This document shows positions 1-8,073 of a stretch of 64,000 nucleotides of DNA, piece after piece. The stretch comes from Leptospira_A soteropolitanensis (lineage in GTDB: Bacteria; Spirochaetota; Leptospiria; Leptospirales; Leptospiraceae), in NCBI RefSeq assembly GCF_026151335.1, contig NZ_JAMQPP010000013.1; one strand, given 5' to 3'. A model generated the notes under the pieces. The model saw only the letters and a program-made list of their open reading frames with translations, was not told the origin of the DNA and made no database searches. The position numbers were made by a program, and so were the translations under genes. Position 1 is the first letter of the stretch; the number at the start of each line of letters is the position of its first letter.

Positions 1-192
1 ATGCCAAAATTCTGTTATCGTGTAAACCAATGATTATATTGATTTAACCGAGGATCCTTCTCCAAAATACCAACTAACAATCAATAGAAATACTTCCAAT
101 TTGTTTGGTAATAAAAGACGGAATCATCGCCAAACATAACTTAAAAAAAAAGGAAAGCTTAAGCAAACTAAAAAATTAAATCAGTTTTTAAA
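1..192. other. no gene recognised at the window edge
   Basis: No reading frame with a credible start and length is visible on either strand. The stretch lies downstream of the minus-strand PEGA gene. On the minus strand a T-run (complement of the A-run near 141-150) follows a short GCTTAAGC palindrome, which could be a weak terminator, but no good stem is seen. Confidence 0.4.
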
Positions 193-1836
193 TCAGTACC
201 GCAAATTAAATTGCATATAACCATAACCTTCACGCGCATTCTGCCCGTAACTTACAGCAGACGGGTTCAAAGGTAAATAACCAAATTCTACAGTTTCTTC
301 ATCTAGACCAAGGATATAAAAAGTAGCTGCCGATACGAGCATTAGCCCCATCATAATCACCATAGGGCCTGCCACCAATTGACGATCTTTTCGATTCTCC
401 ATAGGTAGAGTTCCTGCTATTCGTTTTAAGTTTCTTCCTTTTGATTCAGCATCATCAATGATAGAATTCTGAACTCCATACCAAAAGAAAAACTCATTTG
501 GATTATTTCCATAAAAAGAAGAAATAGCACTCGCATTTACAAGTGTCACCTGGGATCTAGCGGCGGAATATGCCTGCCTCGATGCGTAATTTAAATATAC
601 ATAACTTGCATAAAACAAAAGGGAACCATACAAAGAATAGGTGGCAAAGTCTTTATAAGTATGATCTAAAAAAACATTCTGTTTATTTTTATAATAAACT
701 TCAGTAATCCCCTCTCTCATCTCAACATCAACGTTTACCTCGCCATTGTCAGCGGCGTCGACGGCTCGAAAGCTATCAATATAACCTTCCTTAGAGAGCC
801 GCAATCGATTCATGCCTGCTGGGATGGGAATTCGATTTAAAGGAGTTTTTCCTAGATATTGTATTCCTAAATAAACATCAGATTCCACATTGGATGTAAC
901 CGTTATAAAAGAATTATTTAATTTTAAAGAAAGTTTTACATCGACTTGAAAAGATTTACCTTTCTCCAATTGAACATCTTGTTTGTAAGGATGAAATCCT
1001 TCTTTAAATACAAATAAGGATCTTTTCCCAATGGGAAATTTTTTTCCAACTAACGGAGTTTTTCCCAAATAAATTCCATCCAAATAAACGAGGGCCCCTT
1101 CTTCGCCTGCAGCAGAGACTTCGACAGTCGTTGTATCCTTCCCTTGTAGTTTTTCTCGAATCGATTCGCCTAGCGGGCCCATCTCTTGGTATGCACGAGT
1201 TAAGGAAGTTTTTTGTTCAAATGGAATTGTTTTTCCTTCAAAGTCATCATATAAAAAAACCTTAGTAAAAAGCTCAGTATCTTTAACTTCAAAAGAACCA
1301 GTAATCATATAATCACAATTTAATTTTGTGGCCAGACCAAAAGCTTCATCAGGTTTAGGAGGTTTTCTGTCCAAAAGCTGCTTAATCGTAACCTTTACAT
1401 AACGCGGATCTTTTTCAGGTGCCAGTTGTTTTTTACCGGACCGCAAATCTTGTAGATCTTTCTCATCGTTAATCTCCTTTTTTTTTCTTTTCAGATTAGG
1501 AGATTCTGCATCTATCCTTTCTTGCAGAGTCGAAGTTGGTGCCTCACCAAACGAATGATAAATTACATTTGGTTTTGGATATTCTACATAGGTATATTCC
1601 AAACTGCGAAGTTCAGAAAGTAACACAGAAGGGATTCCCTTGATAAGGTATTCTTTGGTGGGATCTGAACTTGAGGAAGCGAAAGAAAATAAACATAGAT
1701 TCCTGGAGGATTCATAAGTAACGCTTCCTTTATAACTTTGTTTTGGGAAATTATAATAATCATCAATCGAATACAACGGCAGAACGTTGCATAATAGTCC
1801 GAGGATGATGAGTAGTGCCGAAATTTTATGTTTCAT
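193..1836 (-). CDS. PEGA-repeat protein, exported and membrane-anchored
   Basis: A 547-residue protein with a hydrophobic signal segment at residues 1-24. Two tandem PEGA-type repeats are visible at about residues 240-305 (GALVYLDGIYLGKTPL) and 310-375 (SDVYLGIQYLGKTPL); the G-TP-L turn and a following K-G-basic strand are typical. A hydrophobic stretch near residues 400-425 and another near 490-515 suggest membrane anchoring. PEGA domains occur in bacterial surface or periplasmic proteins and their ligands are mostly unknown. The start lies 11 bases inside the preceding permease gene, so the two are probably translationally coupled in one minus-strand operon. The link to transport is inferred from position only. 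Confidence 0.75.
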   Translation of the reverse strand: MKHKISALLIILGLLCNVLPLYSIDDYYNFPKQSYKGSVTYESSRNLCLFSFASSSSDPTKEYLIKGIPSVLLSELRSLEYTYVEYPKPNVIYHSFGEAPTSTLQERIDAESPNLKRKKKEINDEKDLQDLRSGKKQLAPEKDPRYVKVTIKQLLDRKPPKPDEAFGLATKLNCDYMITGSFEVKDTELFTKVFLYDDFEGKTIPFEQKTSLTRAYQEMGPLGESIREKLQGKDTTTVEVSAAGEEGALVYLDGIYLGKTPLVGKKFPIGKRSLFVFKEGFHPYKQDVQLEKGKSFQVDVKLSLKLNNSFITVTSNVESDVYLGIQYLGKTPLNRIPIPAGMNRLRLSKEGYIDSFRAVDAADNGEVNVDVEMREGITEVYYKNKQNVFLDHTYKDFATYSLYGSLLFYASYVYLNYASRQAYSAARSQVTLVNASAISSFYGNNPNEFFFWYGVQNSIIDDAESKGRNLKRIAGTLPMENRKDRQLVAGPMVIMMGLMLVSAATFYILGLDEETVEFGYLPLNPSAVSYGQNAREGYGYMQFNLRY

Positions 1837-2599
1837 TCTTTTTCTGGTTAGATCCCAAAGAATACACCAAAGTTAAAATGGCGACTATCGGAAGCAAAAC
1901 GGAAACGGGTGACTTATCAAAATAATCTTTCGAAAAAGAGATCTGTTCGCCAAGTCCGGGACCAGTTTCGCCTATTGATGTTTGGATTCCTAAATAGGAA
2001 AACAATGCGGTTGTCATCACTACCCCAGGTAATCCTGAAAAAAACAAAAATCCAAACATGTCTCGTAAGGCAGGAAGGTAATGCAACAAGATAAGATGGT
2101 ATGGTTTAGCACCCATACAAAGGGATGCCGATAGATACGAACTTTGTTTTATTTCGCGAATCTTTGCTGTAAGCGTTTCATATGACAATGCCCAATCAGA
2201 AACCAAAATAGCAATAAAAATTGCAAAAGGGTTGTCTGGCAACAAACTGATCACAACCAAAGCCGACAAAAGAGAAGGTATCGCAAGAGATACAGAAACA
2301 ACACCAGATAGAATCCATTCCGATCTTTTAGGAAAATACAGTGAAAATGCAGATAAAACGAAAGAAACAGCAATAGTCAAAATTCGGGCTGGCACCACAA
2401 GAATAATGGTGGATAAAGATCCATAACAAAACAGAGCTAAATTATCACGACCCAAACGATCAGTACCGGCTAAATATCCAGAGGAGAGCATAGGTAAATT
2501 ATTATTGTTCAAATCTACATTTGTCGGTGCCGACAAAACAAACACACCAATAAGAACCAAACTAAAAAAGGAAAATCTCACAAAGGAATGAATTGTCAT
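1826..2599 (-). CDS. DppC/OppC-type ABC transporter permease
   Basis: Inner-membrane permease subunit of about 257 residues. It carries the DppC-family signature GTDRLGRDNLALFCYGS near residue 45 and an EAA-like cytoplasmic loop (SASLCMGAKPYHLILLHYLPA) near residue 160, the contact site for the ATPase. Five or so hydrophobic segments are visible. The first ATG (2599) follows the stop of the upstream permease by two bases; a TTG six bases earlier would overlap that stop and is less likely. Family members import peptides, nickel or other small solutes. No substrate-binding protein or ATPase gene is present in this operon, so the substrate cannot be deduced. Confidence 0.8.
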   Translation of the reverse strand: MTIHSFVRFSFFSLVLIGVFVLSAPTNVDLNNNNLPMLSSGYLAGTDRLGRDNLALFCYGSLSTIILVVPARILTIAVSFVLSAFSLYFPKRSEWILSGVVSVSLAIPSLLSALVVISLLPDNPFAIFIAILVSDWALSYETLTAKIREIKQSSYLSASLCMGAKPYHLILLHYLPALRDMFGFLFFSGLPGVVMTTALFSYLGIQTSIGETGPGLGEQISFSKDYFDKSPVSVLLPIVAILTLVYSLGSNQKKNET

Positions 2600-2601
2600 C
2601 T

Positions 2602-3480
2602 TCAAATCCCACCGGAAAAAAATCTCTGCAGATAAAAACCAATTCGATTCAAAACATAAAATAAAATCCCTGAATACATTAGTAACGTTGCCAATAACTT
2701 AGTATCCATAGATTTAATCGAATAGTATAAAGTTTTTCCAATCCCAGGAAAAAAGAAAATTTCTTCTACTACCATTGCTCCCGACAATAATGATCCAAAA
2801 TCTAGGACAAGAAGAATGAGTGCAACAGGTAGGACTTTTAAAAAAATTTCCTTACCGACGATATGGCTCCAAGGATAAGAACGTGTCTGCAACAACTGAA
2901 CGTATTTTGATTCTGCCTCCTTACGAATTTCAGGCAATAAATACAAGGACATCCTTGCATAGATTCGTGAACCCAATGCTATTCCCGGCAATACAACATA
3001 ATACGTGTTACCTGGTTCATACCCACCAGGAGGGAAAATCTCTAATCGATAAAAAAATACAATTAATAATAGGATGGCGACTATGAATATAGGAGTTGAT
3101 AAAATGAGATTGGAGCTAAAAGAAACAATATCGTAGAATACACCGGAACGATAATATGTGGCAGCAAGAGAAAGTAAGAAAGCCAAAATCGAGCCAAATA
3201 GAAGACTAAAGATGGCCAAATGAAAAGTAGAAAAAAAACGATTTGCGATGTGCGAGTATACAGTTTCCCCGTTTTCTGTTTTTCCGCCTGATTCAAAAAT
3301 TAAGGATTCCCAAAACTGAAAATAGGAAAATATAAAATCCTTTTCTTGCGTTGAAGTGACTGTCATGCCAGAGTCTGCATACAAATATGATTTATCTTTT
3401 GTGTGAAACTCTGATACAAAACTACTGATACAGGATAACAGTAACAAAAAATAAAGAAAACGGAAAACTTCCGACTTCAC
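2602..3480 (-). CDS. DppB/OppB-type ABC transporter permease
   Basis: Inner-membrane permease partner of the downstream DppC-like gene. It has an N-terminal membrane segment, a periplasmic loop, and a C-terminal transmembrane block with the family motif LPGIALGSRIYARMS and an EAA-like loop (RKEAESKYVQLLQTRSYPWSHIV). The frame is open up to an ATG at 3579, but that start would overlap ptsN by 95 bases; a GTG at 3480, four bases after the ptsN stop, gives a 292-residue protein that begins just before the first membrane segment and fits operon spacing. The choice of start is inferred and no strong ribosome-binding site marks it. Confidence 0.75.
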   Translation of the reverse strand: MKSEVFRFLYFLLLLSCISSFVSEFHTKDKSYLYADSGMTVTSTQEKDFIFSYFQFWESLIFESGGKTENGETVYSHIANRFFSTFHLAIFSLLFGSILAFLLSLAATYYRSGVFYDIVSFSSNLILSTPIFIVAILLLIVFFYRLEIFPPGGYEPGNTYYVVLPGIALGSRIYARMSLYLLPEIRKEAESKYVQLLQTRSYPWSHIVGKEIFLKVLPVALILLVLDFGSLLSGAMVVEEIFFFPGIGKTLYYSIKSMDTKLLATLLMYSGILFYVLNRIGFYLQRFFSGGI

Positions 3481-3484
3481 TGGA

Positions 3485-3946
3485 TTAACTTTTCGAAAGG
3501 AATGCCTTTTGGATTTCTTCGAAATTTTTGGCTTTGATGAGTTTTTCTCGTTCTTCTGGAATATTGAGAGTTTTCGCAATCAGAGCCAATGTTTTAATAT
3601 GATCTTGAAATTTATTTTTAGGAACGATGAGCATAATAAAAATTTGAACTAAACCATGATCCAGTGCATCAAAGTCAATTCCTTGCGGAGCAATAGCCAT
3701 AGCACATTTCAACTCATTCACATAATGAACAGAACAATGCGGAATGGCTACTCCGCTACCAATACCAGTTGACATAGACTTTTCTCTGTTCATTAAAGAA
3801 GAAACTGTTTCCTCTTCATTCGCAGGATCTAACGATTGTGTGGCGACCATATGAGAAATCATCTTTCGAATCGCATCTTCTTTTGTAGAAGCTTTGAAAT
3901 CGAAAATAATATTTTTAGGGTCCAGAATCTCCAGAAGTTGATTCAT
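3485..3946 (-). CDS. ptsN: PtsN-type phosphotransferase EIIA domain protein
   Basis: A 153-residue single-domain EIIA of the fructose/nitrogen family. The phospho-acceptor histidine sits in the motif GIGSGVAIPH near residue 70, and the spacing and length match EIIA-Ntr. These proteins accept phosphate from a PTS-Ntr chain (EI-Ntr, NPr) and mostly act as regulators of potassium, nitrogen or envelope functions instead of sugar uptake. Here it sits between an Rnf-like pair and ABC permeases on one strand, so a regulatory role for those neighbours is possible but unproven. Confidence 0.85.
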   Translation of the reverse strand: MNQLLEILDPKNIIFDFKASTKEDAIRKMISHMVATQSLDPANEEETVSSLMNREKSMSTGIGSGVAIPHCSVHYVNELKCAMAIAPQGIDFDALDHGLVQIFIMLIVPKNKFQDHIKTLALIAKTLNIPEEREKLIKAKNFEEIQKAFLSKS

Positions 3947-3980
3947 ACGGTTAACTTACTCCCACCTTTTCAAGATCGAC

Positions 3981-4871
3981 TTATTTTCCAAGAAAAACCC
4001 TGACAAAGAGGCCTTCTAACAGAAAAAAAACAACCAATACCAAAACAGCACTTAACCCCATTTTACCTAAAAAAAACGCGATTGGAAGTAAAATGACAAA
4101 ACTAAGTAAGGAAACATAATAGGATCCGTAAAAATTCCGCCCCGGGCTCAAATGCAAAAAGAAAGCAAGTGAGGCAAACGAGAGAATCCAATTAAAGCCT
4201 AGTTGGCCTGAGCCTATCCCCCAAAGGGAAAACAATAAAATCCAGCCCAAGAAAAAGCCAAGTAAAACGGTTCTTCTAAAGGACACCCAGGAAATTCCAA
4301 CCAAAACATAAATTCCCAAAGTATCAAAGAATGATAAAAAAGTAAGGTTATTAAATGGATGAACTGAAAACCAAGGTAATGTCAAGGGAAGCAGTGAAGA
4401 CTCAAACGGAATCCCCGTCCAAGAAACTAGTTCAACAGGGGTTCGAAAAGAATAACCAAGTAAGGAAAAGACACTATCCCAGATCAAAACAAAAAGAAGA
4501 ACCAGACTAAAAATCGGTACCCTTAAGGAATACTGCTGGTTTAGGAGATAATGAACCACCAAAGCAAAAAGTAATGCGACAGGTAACAACACAGGATGTA
4601 ACCAGTTCACAGGCAAAATCAAAAAAACAATTAACAATTGAGAAAGTAAGCCAAGCCAATACGGGGACTGGTTCGCACGAATACAAAATCCTAAATACAA
4701 AAGCGTAATCAGAGATCCAATGGCGATCGGTAAAATGGGAATTGGTAAAACATGAGCAAGTGCATAACCAAGAAATCCTATCAAGGTAAGAAAATAAAAG
4801 AAATCTGCAAAGATCTCAGATGATTTAACCCCCCAACTATTTTCAGAAAGAATATAAAGGTTCTTTAACAT
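3981..4871 (-). CDS. polytopic membrane protein, possible degenerate RnfD/NqrB relative
   Basis: A 296-residue, almost wholly hydrophobic protein with roughly nine to ten membrane segments. It lies 13 bases downstream of the RnfC-like gene and reads in the same direction, the order rnfC-rnfD seen in Rnf operons. The C-terminal stretch around LSPGRNFYGSYYVSLLSFV faintly resembles the end of RnfD. The FMN-attachment S-G-A-T motif of true RnfD/NqrB is not visible. I therefore call it a membrane partner of the RnfC-like protein with low certainty about family. Confidence 0.5.
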   Translation of the reverse strand: MLKNLYILSENSWGVKSSEIFADFFYFLTLIGFLGYALAHVLPIPILPIAIGSLITLLYLGFCIRANQSPYWLGLLSQLLIVFLILPVNWLHPVLLPVALLFALVVHYLLNQQYSLRVPIFSLVLLFVLIWDSVFSLLGYSFRTPVELVSWTGIPFESSLLPLTLPWFSVHPFNNLTFLSFFDTLGIYVLVGISWVSFRRTVLLGFFLGWILLFSLWGIGSGQLGFNWILSFASLAFFLHLSPGRNFYGSYYVSLLSFVILLPIAFFLGKMGLSAVLVLVVFFLLEGLFVRVFLGK

Positions 4872-4884
4872 AATTTAATGATTA

Positions 4885-6042
4885 TTAAATCATAACTCCT
4901 TCAATTCTTTTCCGAATATCAATTCCAGAAGGACAATATACTGTGCAAATCCCACATGATATACAATGGTCCTTTTCAAACTCTTCGTTTTTACCTTTGA
5001 TGAGTTGGACCGGGTTTGCATGAGTTGGGCAATAATTATTACACTCCAAACAATCAATACAACTGAATTCTTTTCTGGATGCTGGAAGTTTTTCATAAAG
5101 TGTAATAGAGTAATGTTCGTATATATTGAAATAACCTAAAGAAGCAACATCCATTGGTTTTACTTCTTCAAACACAGTTTCAAAAGAAGCAATTTTGTAT
5201 CGTTTGTCTAAGTTTGCAGGTATAAAAGATAAAGACTGTCCATTCGTCAAAAAGAACTGCCTGGGTTCCACATCCATTCTACCTTTTCTATCTACCAAAA
5301 AAACCGCTAAATGCCTCTTTGTAAAAGGTTCATTATAATACAACTTCCGTAAGATATGAAATAATGTTTCTCCACCTAAAAACAGAACTTCATGATTTAA
5401 CAAAGATTTTCTAGTTTGATGCAACGGCTCGCGCAATTGTTTGTGTAAAAAATACTCAGGAATTCCATCTGGATGTTCATAATCTAAAGAAGGAGATTTA
5501 AAAAAATTGGATATCTCTGCTTTTGGAAAAATTGTTTGTAAAAGTTCAAGAAATGCTTGGTATGCATCCTTCATATCACGAAGGATCATCTCTTCAAAGT
5601 TTAAATGTTGGTATCTGCAAAATGGTGATAAAACAATTTTGAAAGTAGAATCTTTTTTGAATTTTTGGAAGTAATCCTTTAAAGGAATTTCCATCAAATC
5701 AAGAGAATATAACGCACCTTCGTCGAAAGACTCTAATAAATTAGGAAAATCAAATGACCTAAAATGATAAGGAGAAGTAGTGGACCAAGAACCATCTTGT
5801 TTAATTTGAAAATATTTTTGATCAGCCGTAAGACTTGCCACTCCATTCACTGGCGCAAGCACCTTCTTACCGTTATGCGCAAGCATAACTTGACCATGAA
5901 TCACACGAGTGGGATAGGAATCAGAGAGAACGCTGCCCGCAGGAACGGGGATCAGGAATTGACCCTGAATCGTCCGTTCTTTTTTATTTTCAGTTTTGTG
6001 AAGTTTGCGAGCGAAGGCGCGAGGTAACCTGGGGAACAACAC
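4885..6042 (-). CDS. RnfC-like iron-sulfur electron-transfer protein
   Basis: About 385 residues, starting at GTG (6042). The N-terminus (VPAGSVLSDSYPTRVIHG, then a lipoyl-like strand pair) matches the barrel-sandwich domain that opens RnfC and NqrA. Two 4Fe-4S motifs close the protein: CIDCLECNNYCPTHANP and CISCGICTVYCPSGIDI, near residues 331 and 362. In Rnf complexes RnfC takes electrons from NADH or ferredoxin. Classical RnfC also has a FMN/NADH-binding Nqo1-like centre with a glycine-rich loop; I do not see one here. Only one adjacent membrane gene accompanies it and rnfA, B, E and G are absent, so this may be a minimal or repurposed module. Confidence 0.65.
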   Translation of the reverse strand: MLFPRLPRAFARKLHKTENKKERTIQGQFLIPVPAGSVLSDSYPTRVIHGQVMLAHNGKKVLAPVNGVASLTADQKYFQIKQDGSWSTTSPYHFRSFDFPNLLESFDEGALYSLDLMEIPLKDYFQKFKKDSTFKIVLSPFCRYQHLNFEEMILRDMKDAYQAFLELLQTIFPKAEISNFFKSPSLDYEHPDGIPEYFLHKQLREPLHQTRKSLLNHEVLFLGGETLFHILRKLYYNEPFTKRHLAVFLVDRKGRMDVEPRQFFLTNGQSLSFIPANLDKRYKIASFETVFEEVKPMDVASLGYFNIYEHYSITLYEKLPASRKEFSCIDCLECNNYCPTHANPVQLIKGKNEEFEKDHCISCGICTVYCPSGIDIRKRIEGVMI

Positions 6043-6054
6043 GCCGATATTGAT

Positions 6055-6333
6055 TTAGACGGCTTTCACCATGTAGATTTCGTCTTTGATTGGGAGTTCT
6101 TTTTTCAAGTTCTTGATATAAGGCAGAATCTCTCCCATTTCTTCATAATACTCGCAGTTGGTTTGCATACGACGAGCTACCGTGAAGTATTTATAAAGTT
6201 TTTCTTCACCGGAACGTTTTGACCATTTCTTCTTGTTACACTTGACTCGAAGGATGTATTTATCTTGCTCCGACTCGTATTGGCGAACGACAACACAATG
6301 CAAACAGTTCGCGCAGTAGACTTTTTCACTCAT
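6055..6333 (-). CDS. small cysteine-containing protein of unknown function
   Basis: A 92-residue basic protein. The N-terminus has CANCLHC and two further cysteines follow at about residues 32 and 60, so four to five cysteines could hold zinc or an iron-sulfur centre. No membrane segment or signal peptide is present. It reads 12 bases upstream of the RnfC-like gene and is likely co-transcribed with it. I do not recognise a named family. Confidence 0.7.
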   Translation of the reverse strand: MSEKVYCANCLHCVVVRQYESEQDKYILRVKCNKKKWSKRSGEEKLYKYFTVARRMQTNCEYYEEMGEILPYIKNLKKELPIKDEIYMVKAV

Positions 6334-6410
6334 GGATGACCCCTGAACCTAGGTTGAATTTACAGCTTTTTGGAAGGAAAGGTTTCGTCAAGTAAGTACC
6401 ATCGCTCTTC

Positions 6411-7973
6411 CTAAGCGATGGCACGAAGTTCCTTTTCTGCTTTGGTCGCTGGTTTGAATTTCCAGAACGACTCTGCCACAGAAAGGTAAGAGACATAGAA
6501 AAATCCGATGGAATAGAGAACCATAAATCCAATCATATATGGTTTTCCAACCATGAAGGAAAGGTAGATGCAAAATACGCAATAAACACCCATAAAAAAC
6601 TCGAGAAAGGCGCGGTAATCCACAGGAACGACATATTTAATTTTATCCTGTAAGCTATCCCCTTCTTTTTCAATTCGGAGTTTCGGAGTTCGTTTGAATC
6701 CTGATTGAATGCCAAACACTGCTTCTACCCAAGCATAAGTATTCATTACAGCAATTCCTGTTCCAATCATCACAAGGATTGGGAGGTAAACCAATTTGGA
6801 TTTCCAGTTTTTATGGATCTCTCTTTGGGAATATGCGTAAAAAATCACAGGACCCATTGAACCAACGGATAGGACCGCCGCCGATCCAAAAAGAATTTCC
6901 ATAGGGAGGTCGTCCATCTTAAACCCAGCCCAGTATTCCATTAGGAGCAGTGGGGCGGTGAGAAGGATATTGATGATCATGAGTGGGTGAACAGAATAAT
7001 TGATTAAGTGAGTGATTGCCTCGCCTTTGATTTTCCAAGATTCTTTGGATTTCCAAATGCGAGGAATGAGTTTGACCGCCGTTTGGATGGAACCCTTACA
7101 CCAGCGAAATTGTTGCGCTTTGTAGGCGTTCATGGTGGCAGGTATCTCTGCCTTGCAAACTACATCTTTAATGTAACGGAATTTCCAACCTTTTAGTTCA
7201 GCGCGGTAGGACAAATCAAAGTCCTCCGTAAGAGTATCATGTTCCCATCCACCCGCATCTTCAATACAAGACCGTCTCCAAATCCCGGCGGTTCCATTGA
7301 AGTTCATCCAAAGGCTGGCACCGTTTCTTGCGACTTGTTCGATCATAAAGTGACCATCGATTCCGAAACTTTGTGCTTTGGTTAAGATATTGTAGGTTTC
7401 GTTGATATGACCCCAGCGAGTTTGGACCATTCCAATCGACTCATCTTCAAAGTATCCCATTGTGCGAAGGAGGAAATCAGAATCGGGAGTGAAGTCCGCA
7501 TCAAAAATAGCAATATAATCTCCCTTTGCTTTTGCCATTCCTTCATCCAATGCACCGGCCTTATGGCCTTTACGGTTGGTTCTGTGAACATGTTCGATCC
7601 AAATTCCTTTTTTCTTGTATTGAGCCACAAGAGTTGCCACCTTTTCGATGGTTTCGTCAGTGGAATCGTCAAGGACCTGGATTTGGAGTTTTTTGGCAGG
7701 ATATTCTAAATTACATGCAGATTCAATCAAACGATCCACAACGTAAAACTCGTTGAAAATTGGAAGTTGAACGGTTACTGTTGGTAAGTTTTTGTCCTTT
7801 ATGGATAGAACCTTCGTTTCGTCTTCCGCACAGTTTTGTTTGTATCTACTATACAAAAAAACCATGAGGTAGGTGTGCAACCCGAAGTAGAACAAAACCA
7901 AAATGTCAAAGCCATATAGAACCAAAAAGGATATAGATAAAAACGTGAGCATAGTTATAGTCAAAATCGGCAC
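6411..7973 (-). CDS. family 2 glycosyltransferase, cellulose-synthase-like (CslA type)
   Basis: A 520-residue processive-type glycosyltransferase of the inner membrane. An N-terminal membrane segment is followed by the GT-A core: VTVQLPIFNE (66), DDS (102), the DAD metal motif (158), the catalytic TED (239) and QQFRW (277), the D,D,D,Q-x-x-R-W pattern of beta-glycan synthases. Four or more membrane segments follow. Overall layout resembles plant mannan synthases (CslA) and their bacterial relatives. No PilZ domain is seen. The sugar product is unknown. The frame opens with GTG at 7973; an ATG at 7952 is an alternative start. No export partner gene lies next to it. Confidence 0.85.
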   Translation of the reverse strand: MPILTITMLTFLSISFLVLYGFDILVLFYFGLHTYLMVFLYSRYKQNCAEDETKVLSIKDKNLPTVTVQLPIFNEFYVVDRLIESACNLEYPAKKLQIQVLDDSTDETIEKVATLVAQYKKKGIWIEHVHRTNRKGHKAGALDEGMAKAKGDYIAIFDADFTPDSDFLLRTMGYFEDESIGMVQTRWGHINETYNILTKAQSFGIDGHFMIEQVARNGASLWMNFNGTAGIWRRSCIEDAGGWEHDTLTEDFDLSYRAELKGWKFRYIKDVVCKAEIPATMNAYKAQQFRWCKGSIQTAVKLIPRIWKSKESWKIKGEAITHLINYSVHPLMIINILLTAPLLLMEYWAGFKMDDLPMEILFGSAAVLSVGSMGPVIFYAYSQREIHKNWKSKLVYLPILVMIGTGIAVMNTYAWVEAVFGIQSGFKRTPKLRIEKEGDSLQDKIKYVVPVDYRAFLEFFMGVYCVFCIYLSFMVGKPYMIGFMVLYSIGFFYVSYLSVAESFWKFKPATKAEKELRAIA

Positions 7974-8073
7974 AAGGGCTCATTTGGTCAAACATTTTGT
8001 GCACCGCCAAATAAAATAAGATTTTCTTTAGTTTGCGAATGTAGGCTATGAAACATCTTTGGTAGCAAATTCT

